Assembly: GCF_000007345.1 (NCBI RefSeq)
Contig: NC_003552.1
Coordinates: 1,178,001 to 1,242,000 of the forward strand
Reading direction: 5' to 3'
DNA: 64,000 nucleotides
From: Methanosarcina acetivorans C2A
GTDB lineage: Archaea > Halobacteriota > Methanosarcinia > Methanosarcinales > Methanosarcinaceae
Position numbers and translations under genes: made by a program. Every line of letters starts with the position of its first letter. Positions within the stretch are counted from its first letter, which is position 1. Under the pieces are notes generated by a model. It did no database searches. It saw only the letters and a list, made by a program, of their open reading frames with translations, and was not told the origin of the DNA. Of the stretch, positions 18,655 to 27,516 are shown in pieces.

Positions 18655-19324
18655 CTCATTAAGCCTGCAAAATCAATAGCTATCTTTTTACCCGGATTCT
18701 TAGAATCTCATTGATCTCTTCAATGCTCCCCCAGTCATTGAACTGGTTCTGGTTATTGTCTCAGCGCCTGGTACAATCCCCATTGCGCAACGCATACAAT
18801 TTAACCCTGAATCACTAAATACGAGCTCCGGGTGAAAACTTATATGATAATTATTATGGAATTTTTATTTAAATATTCGTAGCTTGCCTGATGAATTATC
18901 GGGTGTTTAAACCACCAAATTACATTTTGAAAAGTCAAAGATGGCGTTTTGTAAAAGTGGTAGTGAGTCTATAAAATAGAGTGTCATTCGATACTTAGAG
19001 TGTCATTCGATACTTAGAGTGTCATTTGGTACTTTGAGTGTCATTCGGTACTGTGTAATCTGAGGAGGATGAGAATTCTTTCCAGCTACGGTCGGGTTTA
19101 TAAATTGTCCATCCTTCGTAGCTGCACAGTACTCACAACTCAAGTTTAAAAGTTGAGCCAGGGAGTCCTTCGGATTTCGCATCTTCTTATTAGGGGGTGC
19201 TCCTGGGGGTTCACTGGTTTCCGCTCCACGGCCCTCCCTCCGCCTCCAGATGCTCCTGGTCTGTGGTTCCCTGAAGAAAATTGTCATCACTCAATAAACA
19301 TAAATTAATAGAGTGAGAGGAATC
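18655..19324. other. Intergenic with tandem repeat
   Basis: No supported gene. A 95-codon minus-strand frame at 19003-19290 runs through the tandem repeat and looks accidental. See the repeat at 18979-19054. Confidence 0.4.
18979..19054. repeat. Four tandem 19-base units
   Basis: GAGTGTCATTCGATACTTA occurs twice exactly, then twice with a few changes. Confidence 0.9.
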
Positions 19325-20263
19325 TCACCAGATACTTGGACTGTAATTTAATTCGATTTCATCAACTTTCTCGACAGGTAGGCCAAGGTTTTCGAACATT
19401 TCCCTGAATACTGTTCTGTACTCCTCTTCAGGGATTTCTTTTCCGGCGCTGCCTGCAGGCATTGCAATATTTAGACGTATAAGTCCCGAACTGCTCACAT
19501 AGATATTGTATTTATTGGAATTATGTATCCGGCTGATGGTAGTTTCAGGGATAACAAACCTTACGTACCCAATCTTTTTATTATTTCTATAAAATTTGTC
19601 CTCATATTTGTCTTCGTTCCACGTATCAGGTCCAGTGACAGTTTTTGTGCTGCTTTGATTCAGGTAGGCATAGATTGCTGGAAAATCCACATTTTCATTT
19701 GTAGCCAGACTCACAAACCCCTTCTGGTCTGGTGCCTCAGTCTTTAGCTTTTTAAGAAATTCCTCAGAATCAGTTTCGTTAAGTTCTAAACTCATTCCGA
19801 GCGTTTTAAGCATCCAGGAGTCGTCCGGAAACATGGAAGGCATCTGAGGCGTAATAGCGCCGGCGTCATTATGATGAGAATAATTATAGAGTGTTACAAG
19901 TGTCTGCTTATTCTCATCTTTTTTAAATTCGAGATACGTGTTTAAGTTGTAGTAGAGCTCGACTCTTGATGCCCTGTAGTCTATTTTAAACCTTTTCTCA
20001 AGCGATTCGACATTTCCGGGTTCTATTAAATTTGCTTCGTCCAGTCTGGTATATGGTCCATTGAGGTCATATCCTGCTTTCTCTGCTTTTGTGACAATGG
20101 AATTGTAATCGATGGGTCCGATATCAACCATATCCCCATAATAAGAGGCTTGATCAGAACTACCAATTAACATAAAAAGCACAAATAGGCTCCCATAAAA
20201 AAGCACAATCAAACCTATAGATATCAACAGCAAATATTTTAAAATTTTGGGGAGTTTATTCAT
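19325..20263 (-). CDS. Membrane-anchored protein of unknown function
   Basis: The 312-residue protein has one N-terminal membrane helix (about residues 9-34) after a short basic stretch (in-out topology), then a soluble domain of about 275 residues. The soluble part is rich in acidic residues, Asn and Tyr, without cysteines, repeats or known motifs, and has the look of an externally exposed domain. I do not recognise the family. It stands alone. The start at 20263 places the basic residues directly before the helix. Confidence 0.6.
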   Translation of the reverse strand: MNKLPKILKYLLLISIGLIVLFYGSLFVLFMLIGSSDQASYYGDMVDIGPIDYNSIVTKAEKAGYDLNGPYTRLDEANLIEPGNVESLEKRFKIDYRASRVELYYNLNTYLEFKKDENKQTLVTLYNYSHHNDAGAITPQMPSMFPDDSWMLKTLGMSLELNETDSEEFLKKLKTEAPDQKGFVSLATNENVDFPAIYAYLNQSSTKTVTGPDTWNEDKYEDKFYRNNKKIGYVRFVIPETTISRIHNSNKYNIYVSSSGLIRLNIAMPAGSAGKEIPEEEYRTVFREMFENLGLPVEKVDEIELNYSPSIW

Positions 20264-21150
20264 CTGAGGAACCTCTGATTTTATATTATTTAGCAGGATA
20301 TACCTTTCTTAAAACCTGAAATATCAAAAAAAATTCAAAATACATTTACTCAAACATGGCTAAAATTAACCACTACATGATGATCTGTTTTCTGAGGATC
20401 ACTAAATAGTTTATTACTTATTATAACTCTTTGTAACTATTCCACAATTCCAAATAGTCTGAACTTTTATATGATTACAGGACATAAAATAGACACTAAA
20501 TATTCAATACCGCGTCCGCCTCGATTATGTCTCCAATCTGGGTGACATATCAACCAGCTCGGCCGGGAGCCCGGCCAGCTCTTTACCGTTTCAAGACTCA
20601 ATGATCAGGAGTGGTAGAGTCCAAAAAAGGCAAAACAAAAATCTTAATACTCTAACTCAAATTTGACAGATTCTGGTAATCAATATAGTATATGATTAAA
20701 AAAGCACATCGTGTCAAGGCATATATTTAGAAATGTACAAAGTAGCAAGGAATTTACAAACACAATATATAATGTGTATCTGTTTGCCAAAAACAAAAGC
20801 AACCAGCCCATTTATACATTACAAATTGTATGCTTCTGTCAAAGTAGAGCTCTAATCATCAAAATGAAATATGTTGACAAAATTCTGTGAAGTCCACAGA
20901 TACTAAGTAGTTACTCTTTTTGTATAATATACTGTATCGATACTTAGAACCGATCTGAAAATTCAAAATGGAATGTTGCAAATGTTACTGCAGTCTGTAT
21001 TATCGAATGCTTGCTTCAGCTATGCATATTATATTTTAAAGTTACTGTAGATTGCAGATTTTCGGATAGGTTCTGGTCCAGACTGGTTATCATAGACGCT
21101 ACTATTGATGTGCCATCATTAACACGCTTTTTATTTCATCTGCAGACTCT

Positions 21151-21235
21151 ATTTTTTCCTTTTTTCAGTGGTCGCCCGATATCTGCTCACTTCGTAATCA
21201 TGCGGACATGGAGAGAAGTTTTCAGAGAGTTTTGT
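21151..21235 (+). repeat. Dispersed hairpin repeat, copy 3
   Basis: ATATCTGCTCACTTCGTAAT, then GCGGACATGGAGAGAAGTTT, aligned with the copies at 5370, 8111 and 24725. Confidence 0.65.
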
Positions 21236-21553
21236 GTACCTTGCCTATTTCGTGTACATTGCCTTTTATTAGACACAGAGAGAACAACACTTCTCGGATA
21301 GATTCTTAGTTGATTCTCTCAAAAGACAACGTTAAAATCTGGATCTATATTTCAATTAAAGCCTTAAAAGACTGTATATTCGATTGAAAAGGTTTTAAAT
21401 CCCTCTTATTTCTATTAAAATCCAAAATTGCTCTTTTTTAGTGTTCTTTAGTGGGAACAACTGTAATTCACGGCATTAGGAAAAGAAGGCAGTTACATTC
21501 CTTCTCTGAGTAAAGAAATACAGAAGATGATAGCAATTGTTAAATAACAATTA

Positions 21554-21573
21554 ATATCATTTAGTAATGAATA
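21554..21573. promoter_or_regulatory. Possible Fur/PerR-type operator
   Basis: An inverted repeat, TATCATTTAGTAATGAATA, lies about 50 bases upstream of the regulator gene. Its TCATT/AATGA arms are symmetric and AT-rich like Fur-family boxes. Autoregulation is inferred only from this. Confidence 0.35.
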
Positions 21574-21624
21574 TCATATATGTTGGAATAAACCTGTTTT
21601 CACAGGTAATTTAGGTGGACGACA

Positions 21625-22038
21625 ATGAAGCCCACAGAGAAAGCTGACATGAAATACACAAACCAGAGAGTCGAAATACTTGATTTCCTGCGTGAACACG
21701 ACGGTCATCCCACTGTAGACGAAGTTTATGATGGGGTTAGAAAAAAACTGACGCGTATCAGCAAGGCTACCGTTTATAAGAATCTTAAATTCCTTACGGA
21801 GAAAGGGTTACTGGAGGAGGTGAATGTAAAAGGGGTCTCAAGATTTGAAGCGAACTTCATTCCACATCACCATCTCATCTGCCGGGAATGCGGAAAGATG
21901 GAGGATTTTAATTCGGAACAATTGCTGGATTACTCAATGAAGATAGCTGAGGGAATAGAAGGATTTACTATTGTTTCAACGAGCACTAACTTCTATGGGA
22001 TATGTAAAAAGTGTAAGGAGCTTAAGGAGGAAACATAA
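21625..22038 (+). CDS. Fur-family regulator, PerR-like
   Basis: The 137-residue protein has the Fur winged helix (YTNQRVEILDFLREHDGHPTV, KATVYKNLKFLTEKGLL). It is followed by the metal-binding dimerisation domain with HHHLICRECGKMEDF (His cluster plus CxxC) and a second CKKC near the C-terminus for structural zinc. The pattern is closer to PerR, the peroxide sensor, than to iron-sensing Fur, but Asp/His ligands cannot be settled by eye. It lies 220 bases upstream of cydAB in the same direction, so it may control oxygen defence. ATG at 21649 is an alternative start. Confidence 0.85.
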   Translation: MKPTEKADMKYTNQRVEILDFLREHDGHPTVDEVYDGVRKKLTRISKATVYKNLKFLTEKGLLEEVNVKGVSRFEANFIPHHHLICRECGKMEDFNSEQLLDYSMKIAEGIEGFTIVSTSTNFYGICKKCKELKEET

Positions 22039-22258
22039 CCTGAGCAGAGCGTCGAGTGGGAACAGTGTGTTATCCGGCTGTACAATGGTATCTCTTTCAG
22101 ATAGTTAAAGATAAAAATCGGATGATACACGACATTCCATTTCAGATTTTCATTTATTAGATTGAGCATGAATAATCTGCAAGCCATGCCGGAAGACATC
22201 GGCTTGCTTCAGCGTAAATATGATCTTGTGCAGTAAATAAAAAAACGAGGGATAACGA

Positions 22259-23575
22259 ATGGTTGAGTTACTTTTATTGAGCCGGCTTCAGTTTGCCATA
22301 ACGGTTGCATTCCATTTCCTGTTCGTTCCACTAACACTGGGACTCGCATTCCTGGTGGCGGTCATGGAAACGGTATACTATAAAAACAAAGATGAAACCT
22401 GGCGAAGGATGGCTGACTTTTGGGGAAGAATATTCAAGATAAACTTTGCAATAGGTCTGGTAACAGGTCTTGCAATGACTTTTCAGTTCGGTACTAACTG
22501 GGGCGCCTATGCGGAATTCATGGGAGATGTCTTCGGACCGCCTTTAGCGGTGGAAGCGTTACTGGCTTTCTTTCTTGAAGGCACTTTCTTTGGCGCATGG
22601 ATATTCCTTGACCGCTCCCGTCAGAAACTGAAGGCGTTTTCCATGTGGATGGTCGCTCTGGGTACCAACATCTCTTCATTATGGATTATCACTGCTAACG
22701 GTTTTATGCAGAACCCCGTAGGGTATGAGATGGCTGCTGATGGGAGCAAGGTGATTATGACCGATTTCCTTGCTCTGGTTACAAACGGTTATGTGTGGTA
22801 CATGCTGGTACATACTCTGCTTTCAGCATATCTTCTGACAGCATTCCTGATCATGGGGATCTGTGCATATCATTTCCTTAAAAGGAACAATAGCGAAGTG
22901 TTCAGGAAGTCTTTTGGCATAGCAGTTGTCATAGCACTCGTTACTGCGGTCATGCTTCCGGTTCTCGGTCACGGTTATGCACAATATGTTGCTGAACTTC
23001 AACCAGCTAAAGGAGCGGCAATGGACGCGATATGGGAAACAGGGACTTCAGTGCCCATGTATCTGATACAGGCACCTGATTCGAGCACCGGTTCCAATAG
23101 TGTTCAGTTGCTGGGAATTCCAGGGCTTGCAAGTTTCCTGTATACGGGAAGTTTCAGCGGGACGATAACAGGACTTAACCAGCTAGCTCAGGATGAATTG
23201 CCGCCTGTAGGAATGGTATTCTGGAGCTTTCGGCTGATGACAATTCTCGGGTCCCTATTCATCATAGAGGCTCTTTTAGGTTTATATCTTCAAAAGTCAG
23301 GCAAGCTGTACACATCGGATAAGTATCTGAAGCTGCTGATGTGGTCTATTCCTCTTCCGTATATTGCCATTACTGCCGGCTGGATTGTAACCGAGGTAGG
23401 AAGGCAGCCATGGATAGTATACGGGCTGCTAAAGACAGTTAACGGGATATCATCGGTCCCCGTATCGGATGTGTTGTTAAGTGTTGTCCTTATCAGTGCA
23501 TTCTATCTGGTCCTTATAGTCTTTGAGATATACCTCATAAAGAAAACCGTAGTCAATGCAACAGGAGTTGAGTGA
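22259..23575 (+). CDS. cydA: Cytochrome bd oxidase subunit I
   Basis: The 438-residue membrane protein carries haems b558, b595 and d and reduces oxygen to water with electrons from a quinol-like carrier. Seen are the haem His19 near the N-terminus, TFQFGTNW (about 75-82), the conserved Glu in EALLAFFLEGTFFG (about 98-111), a His in the region MLVHTLLSAY, and the GRQPW motif (about 380-384). About nine membrane helices are expected. The length and short Q-loop fit the cyanide-insensitive/short form. In a methanogen the electron donor could be methanophenazine rather than quinol. It overlaps cydB and follows a Fur/PerR-type gene. Confidence 0.95.
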   Translation: MVELLLLSRLQFAITVAFHFLFVPLTLGLAFLVAVMETVYYKNKDETWRRMADFWGRIFKINFAIGLVTGLAMTFQFGTNWGAYAEFMGDVFGPPLAVEALLAFFLEGTFFGAWIFLDRSRQKLKAFSMWMVALGTNISSLWIITANGFMQNPVGYEMAADGSKVIMTDFLALVTNGYVWYMLVHTLLSAYLLTAFLIMGICAYHFLKRNNSEVFRKSFGIAVVIALVTAVMLPVLGHGYAQYVAELQPAKGAAMDAIWETGTSVPMYLIQAPDSSTGSNSVQLLGIPGLASFLYTGSFSGTITGLNQLAQDELPPVGMVFWSFRLMTILGSLFIIEALLGLYLQKSGKLYTSDKYLKLLMWSIPLPYIAITAGWIVTEVGRQPWIVYGLLKTVNGISSVPVSDVLLSVVLISAFYLVLIVFEIYLIKKTVVNATGVE

Positions 23576-23577
23576 AG

Positions 23578-24621
23578 ATGTTCGATTTCCTTACTCATGA
23601 TATGCTTGCTGTTGTCTGGTTCTTCCTGTGGTGTGTAATATGGGGAGTTTACTTCATTGCAGACTCCTTTTCCCTTGGAGCAGGGCTTTTGACACCCTTC
23701 ATTGCCGCAGATAAGGTGCAGAGGATCCAGATCCAGAGCTCTGTTGGTCCTTTCTGGGGCGGTAATGAAGTATGGCTAATCCTTGCTGCAGGAGGAACAT
23801 TTGCTGCATTCCCTCTGGTATTCTCGAAGATGTTTACTTTCCTCTATCTGCCTATGATGTTGCTGCTCATCGGCCTGATCGCAAGGGGCATTTCCGTGGA
23901 ATATCTCCACAAGGATGATAATCCCCGGATACAGCAGTTCCTGATGTGGGGATGGTTCGCTGGAAGCCTGCTGGTCTCTCTGGTTCTGGGAGTTGCATTT
24001 GCAAACTTCTTCAAGGGGCTCGAAATCGCTTCAGGAGGAGTTTATAAAGGTACTCTTCCCGGACTTTTCGGCCCGTATGCATTGATTAGCGGTGTCCTGT
24101 TCGTGCTTATGAGTGTTACATCAGGTGCGCTCTGGATCAATGTCAAAACTGAAGGCGCCGTAGCTGCAAAAGCAGGGGATCTGGCAAAAAAGAGCGCTCT
24201 TCTTGTACTCATATTTGCTCTGGTCTATCTGGCATACTCCTTTGCGGGTGTAGAAGGCTTTGCAACCAACTATTCGTCCATGCCGGTTCTGTACTTATTG
24301 CCGGTTCTTGCTGTAGGGGGTGCTGTCCTATCGGTATTTTTCGCAAAAAAGGGCAGGGCGTTTCCGGCCTTTTGCAGCAACCTCCTGGCGTTTCTTTTCA
24401 TAGTTGAAGGCGGGCTTGCAAGTATCTATCCTTATATGCTCAAATCCTCCATCTCTCCTGAGTACGGGATAGATATCTTTGAGGCTGCATCAAGCCATAT
24501 GACTCTGAGCGTCATGTTAGGGGGTGCACTGGTATTCGTGCCCATAGTTATCATCTACCAGCTGTGGGCGTATACGCTGTTCAGGGAAAAGATAACAGAA
24601 ACAGAACAGGTCGAATACTGA
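23578..24621 (+). CDS. cydB: Cytochrome bd oxidase subunit II
   Basis: About 347 residues from the ATG at 23578, directly after the cydA stop; a GTG at 23572 would overlap it. It has eight or nine membrane helices and family features such as DSFSLGAGLL near the N-terminus, FWGGNEVWLILAAGG and FPLVFSKMFT. CydB pairs with CydA to form the oxidase core and has no haem of its own. No small CydX-type frame was noticed after it; a terminator overlaps the stop codon. Confidence 0.95.
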   Translation: MFDFLTHDMLAVVWFFLWCVIWGVYFIADSFSLGAGLLTPFIAADKVQRIQIQSSVGPFWGGNEVWLILAAGGTFAAFPLVFSKMFTFLYLPMMLLLIGLIARGISVEYLHKDDNPRIQQFLMWGWFAGSLLVSLVLGVAFANFFKGLEIASGGVYKGTLPGLFGPYALISGVLFVLMSVTSGALWINVKTEGAVAAKAGDLAKKSALLVLIFALVYLAYSFAGVEGFATNYSSMPVLYLLPVLAVGGAVLSVFFAKKGRAFPAFCSNLLAFLFIVEGGLASIYPYMLKSSISPEYGIDIFEAASSHMTLSVMLGGALVFVPIVIIYQLWAYTLFREKITETEQVEY

Positions 24622-24645
24622 CCTGTTTTCTTTCATTTTTTATTT
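24605..24645 (+). terminator. Terminator after cydB
   Basis: AACAGGTC pairs with GACCTGTT around the cydB stop codon, followed by TTTTCTTTCATTTTTT. Confidence 0.65.
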
Positions 24646-24724
24646 CTTTTGTCATTTTATCTATGAAACGTGGATTTATCATAAATAATGAAAAATCAAT
24701 TTGGGGGTAGCTACCGATTCCGCT

Positions 24725-24810
24725 TCTTCTCTTTTTTGCCAGCAACCGTAACATATCTGCTTACTTCGTGAGCAGGCGAGCTTTGAGGGGAGTTTTGAAT
24801 GAAAATTTAA
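24725..24810 (+). repeat. Dispersed hairpin repeat, copy 4
   Basis: TTTTTTGCCAGCAACC, CATATCTGCTTACTTCGTGA and a GAGGGGAGTTTTGAATG tail align with the other three copies. It lies upstream of the release factor gene. Confidence 0.65.
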
Positions 24811-24908
24811 AAAATGTTTTTTAAACGATAAATCATAAATGAACACTATAGTTTTATGTCATTTTGAGGTCCCTTAACTATTTTAAATGAGAGAAGGAGG
24901 AAGCTGGA

Positions 24909-26156
24909 ATGGCTGAATACTGTACATATGAAAAATATGTATTTAAAAAGCAGCTTGAAACTCTAAAAAGTAAAAATGGGAGGAGCACAGAATTAATTTC
25001 CCTTTATATCCCTCCTGATAAACAGATCTCAGATGTTACAAAGCATTTGAGAGAAGAACATGAGCAGGCTTCGAACATAATATCCAAACTTATCCGCAAT
25101 AATGTACAGGAAGCACTTCATTCTTTGCTGGCAAAGTTAAGGTCTCTTCACAAAATCCCGGAAAATGGGATCGTCTATTTTACAGGAACTGTCGATACCG
25201 GAGCTAACAGGACAGGCATGGTAAACGAAGTTCTTTTTCCTCCTGAACCTGTTGCAGATTACATATATCGCTGTGATTCCGTTTTTTATCTTGAGCCTCT
25301 TGAAGAAATGCTCAGGGAGTGTACAACTTATGGGCTTTTACTTCTTGATCTGAGAGAAGCGACTATCGGAATGCTTGTAGGCAGGCAAACTGAAGTTATT
25401 AAGCATCTTCACTCTACCGTTCCAGGCAAACAACGAAAAGGAGGGCAGAGTGCGCATCGTTTTGAACAGCTCAGGCGCATTGCGATTCATGATTTCTACA
25501 AGAGAATAGGGGATGCTACAAGTGAGGCATTCCTTGAACTGGATCCGGCTGAGCTTAAAGGCATTCTTATAGGGGGGCATTCCCCAACTAAAGAAGAGTT
25601 CAATGAAGGCGGATTTCTGCATTATGAACTTCAGAAAAAGGTTCTTGGACTGTTTGATACGGGGTATACGGATGAATCGGGTTTTTCAGAGTTAATAAAT
25701 GCAGCAGAGGAAACGCTCCAGAGTATTGACTTACTTAAGCAAAAGAAAGATATGGAAATCTTTTTTAAAGAAATCGCTACCGAGTCCGGTAAAATATCTT
25801 ATGGAGAGGACAACGTACGGGCAAATCTTGAGATAAAGGCGGTTGATGTGCTTTTGCTTTCTGAAGAACTGCGGGCTGAAAGAGTAACTCTCAAGTGCAG
25901 GGTTTGCGGATATGAGAATAAACGGACAAGAAAATGGAAAACCGGTGAAGCTGTTCCTGCGATTGGACATTGTCCTGAATGCGATTCTGAACTTGAAGTC
26001 ACGGATGTTATCGATACAGTTGGTGAACTCTCAGAACTCGCTGATAAAGGCGATGCAAGGATTGCTTTTATATCAACAGATTTCGACGAAGGCTCTCAAC
26101 TTATGATAGCTTTTGGCGGAATTGCTGCAATCCTTAGATATAACACGGGGGTGTAG
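24909..26156 (+). CDS. prf1: Archaeal peptide chain release factor aRF1, divergent paralogue
   Basis: A 415-residue class I release factor. Domain 2 has the GGQ motif (residues 178-180) that triggers peptide release, and the YxCxxxF stop-codon motif is intact (YRCDSVF, 120-126). The NIKS loop, which contacts the first base of the stop codon, reads NIIS (56-59), with Ile in place of the near-invariant Lys. Domain 3 has the usual four-cysteine zinc site (CRVCG ... CPEC) and ends with an FGGIAAILRY tail. A strong GGAGGAAG site precedes the ATG. Some Methanosarcina are reported to have an extra aRF1, and this may be that copy. Whether the usual copy exists elsewhere cannot be seen here. Confidence 0.9.
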   Translation: MAEYCTYEKYVFKKQLETLKSKNGRSTELISLYIPPDKQISDVTKHLREEHEQASNIISKLIRNNVQEALHSLLAKLRSLHKIPENGIVYFTGTVDTGANRTGMVNEVLFPPEPVADYIYRCDSVFYLEPLEEMLRECTTYGLLLLDLREATIGMLVGRQTEVIKHLHSTVPGKQRKGGQSAHRFEQLRRIAIHDFYKRIGDATSEAFLELDPAELKGILIGGHSPTKEEFNEGGFLHYELQKKVLGLFDTGYTDESGFSELINAAEETLQSIDLLKQKKDMEIFFKEIATESGKISYGEDNVRANLEIKAVDVLLLSEELRAERVTLKCRVCGYENKRTRKWKTGEAVPAIGHCPECDSELEVTDVIDTVGELSELADKGDARIAFISTDFDEGSQLMIAFGGIAAILRYNTGV

Positions 26157-26166
26157 GTCGGTTCAC

Positions 26167-26246
26167 GGGTTTGATAGTTAATGGGTTTGATAGTTAATGG
26201 GTTTGATAGTTAATGGGTTTGATAGTTAATGGGTTTGATAGTTAAT
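26167..26246. repeat. Five tandem 16-base units
   Basis: GGGTTTGATAGTTAAT is repeated five times without change between the release factor gene and the IS605 element end. Confidence 0.95.
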
Positions 26247-26264
26247 GAATTCACGTGAACTACC

Positions 26265-26353
26265 ACTCAGCTAAAGACTGAGTTGCTTCTTGGTTCATTC
26301 TTCCCTCTATTGAGGGCAAGTCCCCAAGCTCTTCCCCACGTTCCGTAGGTGTT
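26265..26353 (-). ncRNA. Probable TnpB guide RNA (omega/reRNA) 3' end
   Basis: The segment between the tnpB stop codon and the element end includes a 26-base block (26328-26353) that is identical to positions 57631-57656, next to the tnpB relic at 57.6 kb. TnpB guide RNAs are encoded at this place. The RNA would extend into the end of tnpB and beyond the element end. Boundaries are not determined. Confidence 0.45.
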
Positions 26354-27464
26354 ACAATCCAATTAGATTTTGATCTATGAGAGCGAATTTCTTGATATTG
26401 ATAGCGGCATTTATGTCTCTATCATGTTTTGTTTTACAATCAGGACAAGTCCATTCTCTGTCTTTTAACTGAAGCTCTTTATTATGGTATCCACACACGT
26501 TACAGAGCTTAGAAGAAGGTTCAAATTGTCCTGTCCTTAATACGCCTTTTCCAAACCATTCTGCTTTATATTCTAACTTTGTTACAAAGCTGCTCCATGC
26601 TGAATCACTTAAAGCCTGTGCCAAATGATGAATTTTAACCATACCTTTAACATTCAGAGTTTCCAGAGCTACAGCTTGGTTTTCGCTAACAAGTCTAAAA
26701 GAGAGTTTGTTCTGGAAGTCATTCCTCTGATTTGTTATTTTGTCGTGGAGTACAGCAAGCCTCTGTTTGGCTTTTGCCCTATTTTTAGAGCCTTTTTGTT
26801 TCCTTGATACTCTTTTCTGAAGGACCTTTAACCTTTGCAAAGAGTTTTTCAGGTATTTAGGATTCTCAATCTTTTCTCCTGTGGAAAGGACGGCAAAATC
26901 TTTGATACCTACATATATTCCTACTGTTGTTGATTCTGAGAATCCCTGTTTTTCAGGAAGTTCTTTACCGTCTTCAACAAGGACGCTGATGTAGTAATGC
27001 CCTTTACAAGTCCTTGATACCCTAGCTGTTTTAAGTTCTCCATCAAACTTTCGGTGAAGAACTGCTTTAATCTCACCAATTTTAGGAAGTTTAACGGTAT
27101 GGTTTTCAAAATTCACAGAATAGTGTTGGGGTACGGGAAAAGACTGGATAGGATTTTTCTTTGACTTAAACTTCGGAAATCCATTCTTCTCTCGGAAAAA
27201 TCGAGTGAAAGCAGACTCAACCTGCTTAGTCATCCCCTGTAATAATTGAGAGTTGACTTCCCCTAACCATTCATTAGAAGCCTTCAGAGTAGGAATTAAT
27301 TTGTTTAAGTCAAATCTGGAAATTGATTTCCCAGTTTGTTCGTAAGTTTTAATTTTTTGATCTAACGCCCAATTGTAGACAAACCTGCAACTACCTATAT
27401 GCTGATTCAATTGAACAGCTTGTGTAGTTGTAGGATAGAGTCTAAATTTGAACGTTTTCATCAT
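26352..27464 (-). CDS. tnpB: TnpB RNA-guided nuclease homologue with altered RuvC site
   Basis: The 370-residue OrfB/TnpB protein starts with the helix-turn-helix region MMKTFKFRLYPT and ends with the four-cysteine zinc ribbon (CNVCGYH ... CPDC) and HDRDINAAINI with the third RuvC Asp. The second RuvC acid is in ALETLNVKGM. The first RuvC Asp, normally in GIDxGxKDF, is Tyr184 here (GIYVGIKDF, codon TAT at 26913-26915). The decayed relative at 61.9 kb keeps Asp at this place. The frame is otherwise full-length, so the protein may bind guide RNA and DNA without cutting, or the mutation is just early decay. Confidence 0.9.
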   Translation of the reverse strand: MMKTFKFRLYPTTTQAVQLNQHIGSCRFVYNWALDQKIKTYEQTGKSISRFDLNKLIPTLKASNEWLGEVNSQLLQGMTKQVESAFTRFFREKNGFPKFKSKKNPIQSFPVPQHYSVNFENHTVKLPKIGEIKAVLHRKFDGELKTARVSRTCKGHYYISVLVEDGKELPEKQGFSESTTVGIYVGIKDFAVLSTGEKIENPKYLKNSLQRLKVLQKRVSRKQKGSKNRAKAKQRLAVLHDKITNQRNDFQNKLSFRLVSENQAVALETLNVKGMVKIHHLAQALSDSAWSSFVTKLEYKAEWFGKGVLRTGQFEPSSKLCNVCGYHNKELQLKDREWTCPDCKTKHDRDINAAINIKKFALIDQNLIGL

Positions 27465-27516
27465 TCAAAGTATTATATGCTTTAACAATATGTATAGTTT
27501 CTGGTAAATATAAAGT

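Larger units (their letters stand above)
20264..21624. other. Long intergenic region
   Basis: No protein gene is supported over 1.36 kb. The sequence is AT-rich apart from a GC-rich perfect hairpin at 20561-20576 (GGCCGGG/CCCGGCC). It also holds dispersed repeat copy 3 (21151-21235) and, near the end, the regulator promoter region. A noncoding RNA is possible but not shown. Confidence 0.4.

Noticed and set aside
19003-19290. 95-codon minus-strand frame
   Set aside because: It runs through the tandem repeat and has no recognisable domain or start signal.
26167-26246. CRISPR array
   Set aside because: The 16-base units are directly joined without spacers.
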